Positions 52,435 through 62,691 of a DNA stretch of 64,000 bases are shown one piece after another. The notes beneath the pieces are model-generated. The model made no database searches. It had not been told where the DNA came from and worked only from the letters and a program-made list of their open reading frames with translations. The stretch is from Myxococcales bacterium. GTDB lineage: Bacteria > Myxococcota > Polyangia > Nannocystales > Nannocystaceae. The stretch is taken from assembly GCA_016793465.1 (NCBI GenBank), contig JAEUJW010000040.1:124001-188000 (forward strand). The letters are read 5' to 3'. The position numbers and the translations under genes were made by a program. How positions within the stretch are numbered: the first letter of the stretch is position 1; every line of letters begins with the position of its first letter.

Positions 52435-54234
52435 ATGGTCCCGGCTCGTGGCTTGTTCGTTGAAGTGCGTGGTCTGTTGATGCTGACGCTGGCGATGCTC
52501 GCGCTCGGCGCGGGGTGCGGCGATGATGGCGGCGGTTCGGGCTCGACCTCCGACACCACGGGCGAGAGCGCCACGAGCGGGGCCGTCGACCCGACGACGG
52601 CCGGCGGCCTCGACGACTCGAGCTCGACCGCCACCGGCGACGCCACCACGAGCAGCCCCACCGGCGAGTCCGTCACGGCCACCAGCACCGGCGACGACCC
52701 GACGAGCGCCGCGGAGACCGCCGAGTCCTCCTCGGGCACCACGGGCGAGGCCATCTACCACCTGGCCGGCACCCTCTCCTACGAGTTCGTCCCCTTCGAC
52801 CCCCAGGCCGAGAAGCTCGACTACATGGCGATCGAGACCCGGCCGATCCGCGGCGTGTCGGTGCGCCTGCTCGACGCGGCGACCGACGAGGAGCTCGCGG
52901 CCACGGTGTCCGACGCGGCGGGGGCGTACGCGTTCGACTACGCCGGCGTCGGCGAGGTCAAGCTGTGGATCTTCGCGGAGACCGCGGAGCCGGTGATGCG
53001 CGTCGAGGACAACACCGACCAGGACGCCATCTACCTGCTCGAGAGCGAGACCGTCGTCAGCGCCGCGGACGCGAGCCTCGACGTCGTGGCGAGGACCGGG
53101 TGGACCGGCGCGGGCTACGACGACCCGCGCTTCGCCGCCCCGTTCGCCGTGCTCGACGCGGCCTACGACGCGGCGCAGCGGTTCCTCGCCGAGACGGCCC
53201 CGCCGCCCGCGTTCGTGCCGCTGGTCATCAACTGGAGCGTCGAGAACCGGCCCGAGTCGGGCGACAAGGCGGACGGGCAGATCGGCACCTCGCACTGGGA
53301 CAGCAGCGAGCTGTACATCCTCGGCAAGGCCGACATCGACACCGACGAGTTCGACTCCCACGTCATCGTCCACGAGTGGTGCCACGCCTTCGAGGCGACG
53401 ATCGCGCGCACCGACACCATCGGCGGCGCCCACGGCCTCGGCGACATCGTCGACCCGCGGGTCGCGTGGAGCGAGGGCGCGTGCAACGCGATGAGCGCGA
53501 TCATCCTCGATCCCCAGCACCTCTACACCGACACCTCGGGCCCGCTGCAGGGCGACAGCTTCGTCTTCGACCTCGAGCTCAACGACATCGACCCGGCGAA
53601 GAACCCGGGCTGGTACGGCGAGGCCACCGTCATGACGATCGTCTACGACATCTACGACGGCGCCAACGAGCCGTTCGACCAGGTCGACGGCGGGCTCCAG
53701 GCCATCTACGACGCCTACCTCGGCCAGCGCACGTCGCCCGCGTTGACCACCCTGTTCTCGTTCGTCGCCCCGCTGAAGGCCGGGCTGCCGCTGATGGCCG
53801 CCGAGATCGACGCGCTCGCGGCCTACCACTCGGCGGACTCGGACTTCGGCGTCACCGCGATCGCCGACGAGTGGGCGACCGGCGAGCTCCACGACGGCGG
53901 CACGGCGTCGAACCTCCCGCTCTACCGCGAAGGCGCGGTCGGGACCATGCTCGCGGTCGACCTGGTCGGCGGCGGGTCGAGCAACAGGCTCACGCAGAAC
54001 CGCTACATCCGCATCGTCGGCACCGGCCAGCCGATCTTCGTCGAATCGACCTGCCCGGAGGACATCGACCTCAAGGTCTACAAGAGCGGCGAGGTCGTCG
54101 CCACGGCCGCCAGCGGCAGCGGCGACGAGCTCCTGGACTTCGACTCGAGCGCCGGAGAGATCTATGTTCTCACCATCCAGGGATTCAGCGACGTCCCGGG
54201 CGATTATTCGGCGACGATCACCATCGACAACTGA
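52435..54234 (+). CDS. Metallopeptidase-like lipoprotein (HEWCH motif)
   Basis: A 599-residue predicted lipoprotein (signal ending ALGAGC) with an 85-residue Ser/Thr/Gly/Asp linker. A carboxypeptidase-regulatory-like beta domain follows (about 110-200: GVSVRLLDAATDEELAATVS). Residues 313-317, HEWCH, match HExxH, and VAWSEGACNAMSA provides a candidate third zinc ligand, Glu347, so a gluzincin-type protease is likely. The end is a beta domain like bacterial pre-peptidase C-terminal domains (STCPEDIDLKVYKSGEVVAT). GGGAGG 4 bases before this ATG fixes the start. An 18-base gap separates it from the next lipoprotein gene. Confidence 0.82.
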   Translation: MVPARGLFVEVRGLLMLTLAMLALGAGCGDDGGGSGSTSDTTGESATSGAVDPTTAGGLDDSSSTATGDATTSSPTGESVTATSTGDDPTSAAETAESSSGTTGEAIYHLAGTLSYEFVPFDPQAEKLDYMAIETRPIRGVSVRLLDAATDEELAATVSDAAGAYAFDYAGVGEVKLWIFAETAEPVMRVEDNTDQDAIYLLESETVVSAADASLDVVARTGWTGAGYDDPRFAAPFAVLDAAYDAAQRFLAETAPPPAFVPLVINWSVENRPESGDKADGQIGTSHWDSSELYILGKADIDTDEFDSHVIVHEWCHAFEATIARTDTIGGAHGLGDIVDPRVAWSEGACNAMSAIILDPQHLYTDTSGPLQGDSFVFDLELNDIDPAKNPGWYGEATVMTIVYDIYDGANEPFDQVDGGLQAIYDAYLGQRTSPALTTLFSFVAPLKAGLPLMAAEIDALAAYHSADSDFGVTAIADEWATGELHDGGTASNLPLYREGAVGTMLAVDLVGGGSSNRLTQNRYIRIVGTGQPIFVESTCPEDIDLKVYKSGEVVATAASGSGDELLDFDSSAGEIYVLTIQGFSDVPGDYSATITIDN

Positions 54235-54252
54235 CGCGACGGAGGAAGACCG

Positions 54253-54933
54253 ATGAGACGGCGAGAAATTGCGGGCGTGATTGTGGCGTGGAGCGTGGCG
54301 GCCTGCGCGGCCGAGCCAGGCCGACCGCCGGTGGTCGCCGAGCGGCCCGCCGCGGACGCCCCGTCCGAGCCCCCGAAGCCCGCGCCGGCCCTTCCCGTCG
54401 CCGCCGCGGTCGAGCCCCCGAAGACCACGCCGGCCGAGCCCGCCGCCGCCCCGGTCGAGCCCCCGAAGACCGCGCCGGCCCTACCCGCGGCCGCGACGAA
54501 GGACAGGCCCGCGACCGGCGTGCAGCCGCACGAGGACCAGCCCGCCAAGCCCGGCGGTCCGGTCGAGGTCAAGGCGGCGGCGCTCGGCGCCACGGCCGCG
54601 GAGCTCGACGTCGTGTTCGGCGCCGACGGCTCGGACGTCGAAGTCACCGTGTGGGGCGTCGACGGCCTGAAGATCTCCGGGACCTCGGCCCCGAAGACGG
54701 CCATGACGGTCCGCAGCGGCCAGAAGCTGCGGGTGTCCGTGCAGTACGCCGCGCCCGCGGCGCGCGACGGCAACCTCGCGATCAAGGTCGCCGGGGTGTT
54801 CGGCGGGCGCGAGCAGTCCAGGACGCAGTCGTTCACGATCGCCGCCAGCGGCTCGCCGCCCTCGTCGGCGCCGCCGGACGCGGGCACCACCGACAGCGCC
54901 GGCCGCCGGGTCAAGGTGATGAAGCCGCGGTGA
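54253..54933 (+). CDS. Pro/Ala-rich lipoprotein of unknown function
   Basis: A 226-residue predicted lipoprotein (signal ending SVAAC). The first hundred residues are Pro/Ala/Glu repeats around EPPKTAPALP and EPPKTTPAEP. The C-terminal domain is beta-rich (VEVTVWGVDGLKISGTSAPK, LRVSVQYAAPAARDGNLAIK), suggesting an immunoglobulin-like fold. GGAGGA precedes the ATG. It is in an operon with the HEWCH lipoprotein and may work with it at the envelope; function unknown. Confidence 0.8.
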   Translation: MRRREIAGVIVAWSVAACAAEPGRPPVVAERPAADAPSEPPKPAPALPVAAAVEPPKTTPAEPAAAPVEPPKTAPALPAAATKDRPATGVQPHEDQPAKPGGPVEVKAAALGATAAELDVVFGADGSDVEVTVWGVDGLKISGTSAPKTAMTVRSGQKLRVSVQYAAPAARDGNLAIKVAGVFGGREQSRTQSFTIAASGSPPSSAPPDAGTTDSAGRRVKVMKPR

Positions 54934-55044
54934 CGCGCGGGCTCGCCGATCGCTAGCGCGTCACCGCGGTCGCGTGGTCGAGCTGCGCCTCGCCGGCGCG
55001 AGGGGTCGCTCCTTCGCCCCGGCATTCGGCTATCGTCGCCACGC

Positions 55045-56091
<1,047 letters not shown>

Positions 56092-56204
56092 TCCGGCGGC
56101 CGCGATCGCCGTCCGGCGCTCCCCCGCGGCGAAGCCCGCCGTGAGCGCCGCCGCGCCCCGCCCGGGCTTGTCGCCGGCCGCCGCCCTCCGGTACACCGGT
56201 GCCG

Positions 56205-58838
56205 ATGACCGCGACCGCGAGCCCGAGCCCGATCTTCCGCAAGGACTACCGTCCCCCGCACTTCCTCGTCGATCGGGTCGACCTCCGCTTCGAGCTCGGC
56301 GAGTCAGCCACCCTCGTGCACGCGACCCTCGAGGTACGCCGCGCACCCGGCGCCCCGCAGGGCGCCCCGCTCGTGCTCGACGGCGAGTCGCTGCAGCTCG
56401 TCGCCATCGCCGTCGACGGCAAGAAGGACCCCACGCACATCGTCGACGGCGGCAGCCTGATCCTGCCCGCGGTCCCCGACGCCTTCACGCTGACGACCAC
56501 CGTGGAGGTCCACCCGGAGTCCAACACCGAGCTCAACGGCCTGTACCGCTCGAGCGGGAACTTCTGCACCCAGTGCGAGGCCGACGGCTTCCGCCGCATC
56601 ACCTACTTCCTCGACCGCCCCGACGTCATGGCCCGCTACAGCGTGCGCATCGAGGCCGACCGCGCCCGCTACCCCGTCCTGCTCGGCAACGGCAACCGCG
56701 TGGCCACCGGCGAGCTCGAGGGCGGCCGCCACTTCGCCGAGTGGGTCGACCCCTTCCCCAAGCCCTGCTACCTGTTCGCCCTCGTCGCCGGCGACCTGCG
56801 TTGCCTGCCCGGCGAGTTCGTCACCCGCTCCGGCCGCGCCGTCCGCCTCGAGATCTGGGTCGAGCCCGACAACATCGACCGCTGCGCCCACGCCCTCCGC
56901 TCGCTCGAGCGCGCCATGAAGTGGGACGAGGACACCTTCGGCCTCGAGGTCGACCTCGACATCTACATGATCGTCGCCGTCGGCGACTTCAATATGGGGG
57001 CGATGGAGAACAAGGGCCTCAACATCTTCAACTCCAAGTACGTGCTGGCCCGCCCCGACACGGCCACCGACGACGACTACAACGCGATCGAGTCGGTGAT
57101 CGCCCACGAGTACTTCCACAATTGGACCGGCAACCGGGTGACCTGCCGCGACTGGTTCCAGCTGACCCTGAAAGAGGGTTTGACAGTCCTGCGCGACCGC
57201 CTGTTCTCGGCCGACATGGGCTCGCCCGCGGTCAAGCGCATCGCCGACGTGCTCGGCCTGCGCACCGTGCAGTTCGCCGAGGACCGCGGCCCGATGGCCC
57301 ACCCCATCCGCCCCGAGTCGTACATCGAGATGAACAACTTCTACACCGCGACGGTGTACGAGAAGGGCGCCGAGGTCCTCGGCATGCTCCGCACGCTCCT
57401 CACGCCCGCCGGCTTCCGCAAGGGCATGGACCTCTACTTCCAGCGCCACGACGGCCAGGCCGTCACCTGCGACGACTTCCGCCAGGCCATGGCCGACGCC
57501 AACGGCCGCGACCTCGAGCAGTTCGGCCGCTGGTACTCGCAGGTCGGCACCCCCGTCGTCCGCGCCCGCGCGTCCCACGACCCCGCCGCCGCCACCCTCG
57601 CCCTCACCCTCGAGCAGGCCCCGCCCGCCGGCCGCGACCACGCCGCGCCCCTGCACATCCCCGTGGCCATGGGCCTGCTCGACGCCGACGGCAGCTCGCT
57701 GCGACCCCGCCTCGACGGCCAGCCCGCGGCCTCCGACACCCTCGTGCTCGAGCTCCGCGAGCCCGCGCAGACGTTCACGTTCACCGACGTCCCGCGCGCC
57801 CCGGTGGTCTCGCTGCTGCGCAACTTCTCGGCCCCGGTCGAGCTCGAGTTCCCGCGCAGCGACGACGACCTCGCCCTGCTCATGGCCCACGACCCCGACC
57901 CGTTCGCCCGCTGGGACGCCGGCCAGGAGCTCGGCCGCCGCGCGCTGCTCCGCCTCGCCGACGACGTCGCCGCCGCTCGCCCCCTCGCCCTCGACCCCCG
58001 CCTCGTCGACGGCTGCGCCCGCACCCTCGCCGACGACCGCCTCGACGGCTCGCTGAAGGCCCTCGCGCTCACCCTGCCCAACGAGCGCATCCTCGGCCAG
58101 CACCAGGCCGTCGTCGCCGTCGACGAGCTCCACGTCGCCCGCCAGTTCGCCGTCCGCGCCCTCGCCCGCGCCCTGCACGCGCCGCTCACCGCGGCCCTGC
58201 AGGCCACCGCGCCCCGCGGCCCCTACTCCATCGACCGCGCCGAGGTCGACCGCCGCCGCCTGCACAACCTCGCCCTCGCCTACCTCGTCAGCGTCGACGA
58301 CCCCGACGCGCTCGCCCTCGCCGTCCGCCAGTTCGACTCCGCCGACAACATGACCGACAGCCAGGACGCCCTCGCCTGCCTCATCGACCACGCCGGCCCC
58401 GAACGCGACGCCGCCCTCGCCCGCTTCCACGCCCGCTGGCACGGCGACCCGCTCGTCATCGACAAGTGGTTCACCCTGCAGGCCGTCGCCAACCCGGACG
58501 ACACCCTCGATCGCGTGCTCGCCCTGCTCGGCCACCAGGACTTCACCCTGCACAACCCCAACCGCGCCCGCGCCCTCCTCGGCGCGTTCTCCATGCGCAA
58601 CCAGTTCCACTTCCACCGCCCCTGCGGCCGCGGCTACGCCCTGCTCGCCGACAACGTGCTCGCCCTCGACGAACACAACCCCCACCTCGCCGCCCGCCTC
58701 GTCGGCGCGTTTAATAATTGGCGCCGCTTCGACGGCGCCCGCCAGACGCTCATGCGCTCGCAGCTCGCCCGCGTCGCCGCCCACCCGGCGCTCTCGAAGT
58801 CGACCCGCGAGATCGTCGATCGCGCCCTCGCCGACTGA
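56205..58838 (+). CDS. pepN: Aminopeptidase N
   Basis: An 877-residue M1 zinc aminopeptidase. The exopeptidase motif GAMEN is near residue 265, the zinc site HEYFH at 301-305 and the third ligand Glu324 in LTLKEGL. Length and the C-terminal helical domain (SMRNQFHFHRPCGRGYALLA, then FNNWRRFDGARQ) are like E. coli PepN. It trims N-terminal residues from peptides in the cytosol. The ATG was preferred to a GTG two codons earlier; TACACC lies 7 bases before it. An AT-only nonamer is at 58710. Confidence 0.96.
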   Translation: MTATASPSPIFRKDYRPPHFLVDRVDLRFELGESATLVHATLEVRRAPGAPQGAPLVLDGESLQLVAIAVDGKKDPTHIVDGGSLILPAVPDAFTLTTTVEVHPESNTELNGLYRSSGNFCTQCEADGFRRITYFLDRPDVMARYSVRIEADRARYPVLLGNGNRVATGELEGGRHFAEWVDPFPKPCYLFALVAGDLRCLPGEFVTRSGRAVRLEIWVEPDNIDRCAHALRSLERAMKWDEDTFGLEVDLDIYMIVAVGDFNMGAMENKGLNIFNSKYVLARPDTATDDDYNAIESVIAHEYFHNWTGNRVTCRDWFQLTLKEGLTVLRDRLFSADMGSPAVKRIADVLGLRTVQFAEDRGPMAHPIRPESYIEMNNFYTATVYEKGAEVLGMLRTLLTPAGFRKGMDLYFQRHDGQAVTCDDFRQAMADANGRDLEQFGRWYSQVGTPVVRARASHDPAAATLALTLEQAPPAGRDHAAPLHIPVAMGLLDADGSSLRPRLDGQPAASDTLVLELREPAQTFTFTDVPRAPVVSLLRNFSAPVELEFPRSDDDLALLMAHDPDPFARWDAGQELGRRALLRLADDVAAARPLALDPRLVDGCARTLADDRLDGSLKALALTLPNERILGQHQAVVAVDELHVARQFAVRALARALHAPLTAALQATAPRGPYSIDRAEVDRRRLHNLALAYLVSVDDPDALALAVRQFDSADNMTDSQDALACLIDHAGPERDAALARFHARWHGDPLVIDKWFTLQAVANPDDTLDRVLALLGHQDFTLHNPNRARALLGAFSMRNQFHFHRPCGRGYALLADNVLALDEHNPHLAARLVGAFNNWRRFDGARQTLMRSQLARVAAHPALSKSTREIVDRALAD
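58710..58718 (+). repeat. AT-only nonamer TTTAATAAT
   Basis: Reads TTT-AAT-AAT (Phe-Asn-Asn) in pepN, the opposite orientation relative to coding from the copy at 3288. Confidence 0.7.
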
Positions 58839-58953
58839 TCCCGCGCGCCTCGCTGCGGCCGAACTCCTCGCCCCGAATTTCTCTGGACTTCGCGGCGCCG
58901 CCCCCCATACTGCGGCCGCAAGCGCGGCCCGCTTGCGATCGGAGGTCTCGCCC

Positions 58954-59196
58954 GTGACAACGAAGATCGACGAGAAGCGCCAGTGCGAACGCTGTGACGC
59001 CGACATCCCGCCCGCCCGCGTGGCGGCGATCCCCGGCACCTGGCTGTGCGTCGCCTGCAGCGAGGAAGTCGGCGGCGACTTCGAGTACACCGCCACTCAG
59101 GAGAACCTCGGCAAGGCCGGCAGCCTGAAGCTCAACTACGGCGGCGTCTCGATCTCCCGCCGCCGCCGCACCCTCCCGCCACGAACCGACCGCTGA
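58954..59196 (+). CDS. Small DksA/TraR-type zinc-finger protein
   Basis: An 80-residue protein. CERCDADIPPARVAAIPGTW followed by LCVACSEE is a C4 zinc finger with the spacing Cx2C-x17-Cx2C seen at the end of DksA/TraR proteins. The DksA coiled coil is absent, so direct control of RNA polymerase through the secondary channel is doubtful. The GTG start is chosen because GGAGG (58941-58945) lies 8 bases upstream. The C-terminus is basic. It could bind RNA, DNA or a protein partner. Confidence 0.8.
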   Translation: MTTKIDEKRQCERCDADIPPARVAAIPGTWLCVACSEEVGGDFEYTATQENLGKAGSLKLNYGGVSISRRRRTLPPRTDR

Positions 59197-59518
59197 CCCG
59201 CCGGTCGACCGCGGCCACGGTCGACCGCGCACCATCGACACCGACCGCGACCACCCGACCGAGCGGGTCGCCGCCGTCACCGCCCCGGCGAACCGACCGT
59301 GGACTCGCAGCGACCCGGCGGTCGTCGCTCCGACGAAGAGCGGCGGTGGTCGAGCGTGTGTCGGTTCGGCGCCGTCCGGATCGCCCCTCCGACCGCGGAT
59401 CGCCGGCAAGTTCTTCCGCGCGAGCCGGCGGACGCGCCGCAAATCCTTGCGTCCGCACGGCACGCGTTGCATCGCCCGACGACGGGCGTGCCCCGCGGCC
59501 TCTCGTATGTTTCAGTGC
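59197..59518. other. Gene-free stretch
   Basis: About 320 bases with no convincing gene. The only thing I see is a TATGTT box at 59506-59511, just before the next small gene. Confidence 0.6.
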
Positions 59519-59671
59519 ATGCTCACCATCATTCTCATCATCCTGCTCCTCTTCGCCATCGGCGGCGGCGGCTGGGGCTACTCGCGCTACGGCATGGTCG
59601 GCTGGTCGCCCGCCGGCCTCATCCTCGTGGTGCTCATCATCCTCCTGCTCACCGGCCAACTGCACTGGTGA
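59519..59671 (+). CDS. Tiny membrane protein, DUF3309-like (first of pair)
   Basis: A 50-residue protein: a hydrophobic helix MLTIILIILLLFAIG, a loop GGGGWGYSRYGMVGWSPAG and a second helix LILVVLIILLLTG. The layout matches DUF3309 proteins, small inner-membrane proteins of unknown function. TATGTT ends 7 bases before the ATG. A near-copy of identical length lies 217 bases downstream. Confidence 0.8.
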   Translation: MLTIILIILLLFAIGGGGWGYSRYGMVGWSPAGLILVVLIILLLTGQLHW

Positions 59672-59888
59672 CGCCCCCCGCGCGGCATCCACGCTGCCCC
59701 GGAGCCCCCCGAGCGGGCGACCACCGGCCCCGCCGGCGACCACCGCCCGCCGCTTCCATGCCTCCACCGACCGGCCCCGCGAGTCCGCCGCGCTGACGCC
59801 GAGGCACGCCCACCACCACGTAAATCCCGGCGCCCGCTCAGCACAGTTTGCCGCACGCCGCCGGCGTCCCGTGCCCCATCATCGACCC

Positions 59889-60041
59889 ATGCTGACAGTC
59901 ACAGTCATCCTCCTCTTGCTCCTCGCCGTCGGCGTGAGCGGCTGGGGCTACGCGCGCTACGGTCTGAACGGCTGGTCCTCCGCCGGCCTGCTGCTCATCC
60001 TCGTCGTCCTGCTGCTCACCGACACCGTCCAGCTCAATTGA
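59889..60041 (+). CDS. Tiny membrane protein, DUF3309-like (second of pair)
   Basis: A 50-residue paralogue of the preceding protein: MLTVTVILLLLLAVG, loop SGWGYARYGLNGWSSAG, then LLLILVVLLLTD. The helices and the WGYxRYG loop are conserved while codons differ, so the duplication is old and both copies are under selection. CATCAT lies 6 bases before the ATG. The region between the pair (59672-59888) holds nothing else visible. Confidence 0.8.
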   Translation: MLTVTVILLLLLAVGVSGWGYARYGLNGWSSAGLLLILVVLLLTDTVQLN

Positions 60042-60105
60042 CGAGCGCAGGCCCTCGCCGAGCCCGTCCGCCCACCCTCTCCGGTTTCGCTTCGACCCCC
60101 GAGAC

Positions 60106-62385
60106 TCAGCGCACCGCCTGCTTGCGGATCACATCGAGCTCCCGCTCGACACGGGCCAGCAGCAGCCCGACCTCGTGCAGCGCCGCCCCTTGCAGCGACG
60201 CGCCGAGCCGCACCGCGAAATTGGTAAAAGTCTGCCGATTGAACGCCAGGCCGAGCGGCGAGCCCTTCTCGCGGTGGGTGGCGATCGACTCGGCTAGCAC
60301 CGCGATCGCCTCGGACTCGCGCCCGACCAGCGCGAGCGCCTGGGCCAGCGCGTCGGTCGAGCGCCCGAGCCCGATCAGGTCGCCGAGCTCGCGCTGCCGC
60401 GCCACCGCCGGCTCGAGGTGGGCGATCGCCTGCCCCGGCTGCTCGAGGCGCAGCGCCAGCCGGCCCATCGTCTCCTGCGTGCGGGCCAGCTCGCGCCCGT
60501 CCCCGAGCTTATTAAAGATGCGCTCCGCCGCCTTCGCGTGCTCGAGGCCCATGCGCAGCCCGTCGAGCTCGCGCCCCGGGCGCAGCTGGGCGTACAGCGA
60601 CAGCCACGCCATCATGTGATCGGTCTCGGCGATCTCCCGCTGCGCCGTCGGGTCGTCCTCGCGGCCCTCGAACGCCTTGCGCGACGCCTTCAGCATCGTC
60701 GCCGCCTGGCCCGCGTCGCCGAGCAGCACCAGCACCGCCGCCCGCTCGTTTAATAGTCGCGCCACCCGGGCCGCGTCGCCGGCCGCCTCGAACAGCCGGC
60801 TCGCCACCGCCAGCTCGGCCAGCGCCCGCTCGAGCGACGGCATGTCGCCGAGGTCGAAGCACACCCCGGCGATCGTCTGGCACAGCTCCGCCGCCAGGTC
60901 CGACGGCGCGTCCGCCCCGAGCTCGGCCCGCGCCGCGTCGAGCGTGCTCATCGCCTCGCTCAGCGTGAACCCGTGCTCCGCCCCGGCCGACCGCCACTGA
61001 ACCTTCGCAAGCGCGATCAGCCCGAGGATCCGCAGCCGCTTGTGCGCCGGCGACTGCGACGCCAGCTCGCCGAGCGCCCGCTGCAGGTGCTCGGCCGCCG
61101 CCTGCGGCGCCCCGCGCTCCTCCGCCTCCTGGGCCGCGATCAAGAAGTCGAGGTGCAGCGCGCCCATCCCCGTGTCCTCGAGCCGCGGCATCACCTGCTC
61201 CCGCTTCCCTGCCCCGCGCGGCCGCGCCTCGCTCGCCGCCGACGTCGCCGCCTTTGGCTCCGCCTGCACGACCATCGACGCGTCGATCTCCATCGTCCCC
61301 TCCGCGGCCGGCGGCGGCGGCGGTCCCCTCTCCGCCCGAGGTCCCCGGACCTCGATCTGCAGCAGCATCGCCGCGTCGATCTCCATCGTCCCCTCCGACG
61401 CCCCCGGCCGAGTCACGGCACCTGTCCCTCCGGGCACCTCGCCCTCCCCCGCCGCCACGCCGGACACCTCATTCACAGCCGCCCCGTCTGTCCCTTCGGA
61501 CACCTCACCCGCAGCCACTACACCCTCTGTCCCTTCGGACACCTCACCCGCAGCCGCTACACCCTCTGTCCCTTCGAACACCTCGCCCGCGGCCTCTGCC
61601 ACCGCTGACACCTCGGGCGCTGCCTCTGTCCCTTCGGACACCTCGCTCGCCGCTTCCACACCTGTCCCTGCGGACACCTTCCCATCGTCCGAGCCCACAG
61701 GTTCGTCCGCGCCGCGCGCCCCGCCCTCGTCGCGCTCCCCTCCGCCACCGCCCGCGCCCCGCGCATCGGTGTCCGTCCGCGCGGCCCCGGCCTCCGGCGC
61801 TGCGCCGCCCGCCGCACCTGTCCCTGCGGACACCTGCTCCTGCACGCCACCCGCCGCCTCGCCCGCGACGCCGTCCGCCGCGCCCGCCTGCCCGGCCCCC
61901 GCCGCAGCACGGCTCGCAGCGCCCGCCCGCGCGACCCCGGCCTCTGCCGTGGCCCTCGCTTCGGTCCCCTCCTCCGCGCCCGCGTCCGCACCGGCGCGCG
62001 CCTCCGCGGCACCTGCCCCATCGGACAGCTTCACCGCGTCCTGCGCCAGCGCCGAGCGCCACGCCCGCGCCAGCGACGGCATCAGCGACCCGACCAGCTC
62101 CGCCCGCCACGCCTCGTCCAGCGTGAACCCGGCCTCGCTCTCCGTCACCGGGACCCCCGCGTCGATCGCGTGCTGCAGCCGCTCGAGCACGGCCATCGGC
62201 GGCACGCCGAGCAGCCGCGCCACGGCCTCGTGCCCAAAACGACCCAAATTATTAAAATTATTAAATTCGATGAGCATGGACCCGGCGCGCAGCGCCTGGA
62301 GCACCTCGAACGGCAGCGTCCGCCAGCCGTTCACCGCGAGCGCCTCACCCTCGACCCGACCTCTCACCGATTCGCCGCTGGACAT
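60106..62385 (-). CDS. TPR-repeat protein with long low-complexity linker
   Basis: A 759-residue cytosolic protein in three parts. Residues 1-120 form a winged-helix-like domain (SMLIEFNNFNNLGRFGHEAV, LLGVPPMAVLERLQ) of the DUF4388 kind. Residues 120-400 are an Ala/Gly/Glu-rich linker with EVSEGTEG repeats and two EGTMEIDA segments. Residues 415-755 are TPR-like helical repeats (for example LLNERAAVLVLLGDAGQAAT). It may be a scaffold in signalling or transcription; DUF4388 proteins often sit in two-component or kinase pathways. TAGCAT 8 bases before the ATG suggests a leaderless mRNA. Two AT-only nonamers in tandem lie at 62248-62265. Confidence 0.8.
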   Translation of the reverse strand: MSSGESVRGRVEGEALAVNGWRTLPFEVLQALRAGSMLIEFNNFNNLGRFGHEAVARLLGVPPMAVLERLQHAIDAGVPVTESEAGFTLDEAWRAELVGSLMPSLARAWRSALAQDAVKLSDGAGAAEARAGADAGAEEGTEARATAEAGVARAGAASRAAAGAGQAGAADGVAGEAAGGVQEQVSAGTGAAGGAAPEAGAARTDTDARGAGGGGGERDEGGARGADEPVGSDDGKVSAGTGVEAASEVSEGTEAAPEVSAVAEAAGEVFEGTEGVAAAGEVSEGTEGVVAAGEVSEGTDGAAVNEVSGVAAGEGEVPGGTGAVTRPGASEGTMEIDAAMLLQIEVRGPRAERGPPPPPAAEGTMEIDASMVVQAEPKAATSAASEARPRGAGKREQVMPRLEDTGMGALHLDFLIAAQEAEERGAPQAAAEHLQRALGELASQSPAHKRLRILGLIALAKVQWRSAGAEHGFTLSEAMSTLDAARAELGADAPSDLAAELCQTIAGVCFDLGDMPSLERALAELAVASRLFEAAGDAARVARLLNERAAVLVLLGDAGQAATMLKASRKAFEGREDDPTAQREIAETDHMMAWLSLYAQLRPGRELDGLRMGLEHAKAAERIFNKLGDGRELARTQETMGRLALRLEQPGQAIAHLEPAVARQRELGDLIGLGRSTDALAQALALVGRESEAIAVLAESIATHREKGSPLGLAFNRQTFTNFAVRLGASLQGAALHEVGLLLARVERELDVIRKQAVR
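61489..61832 (-). repeat. Minisatellite with five palindrome copies in the TPR gene
   Basis: Exact TGTCC-N4-GGACA copies start at 61489, 61528, 61627, 61663 and 61819, with a one-mismatch copy at 61567. The first three are exactly 39 bases apart and encode a 13-residue unit, EGVVAAGEVSEGT-like. The loops are CTTC or CTGC. Confidence 0.8.
62248..62265 (-). repeat. Tandem pair of AT-only nonamers
   Basis: Two abutting ATTATTAAA units, 18 consecutive A/T bases, within a run of about 22. The coding strand reads TTT-AAT-AAT-TTT-AAT-AAT-TTG (Phe-Asn-Asn twice, then Leu). Confidence 0.75.
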
Positions 62386-62691
62386 GGGGCGCCATGCTAC
62401 CGGAACGGCCCCGCGTCGACGCGAGGTCGGCAGCACCCGGCCGTGGTCGGCGAGTGCTCACAAGTACACCCATCAAAATTTTCGGCCGCGCAGGCGCTCA
62501 CGATCCGCGGCGTGCGATCCTCCGGCGCGCGCCGCGGAGCCGTCGCGGCCAACGCCTGAAATTCCTGTATTTGCGCTCACAACAATTTCCCCTCCACCGG
62601 TGGCCTGCATCACGCCCGCACGACATCTCGCAGGGCCGCGTGCGCCGCCCTCTTCCCAAGCGCGTGCGACCGTGCGATACCGCGCCTTGTC

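Noticed and set aside
56304..59096. Minus-strand frame of 930 codons opposite pepN
   Set aside because: PepN on the plus strand has all catalytic motifs; the antisense product is a repetitive Gly/Val/Glu/Ala sequence.
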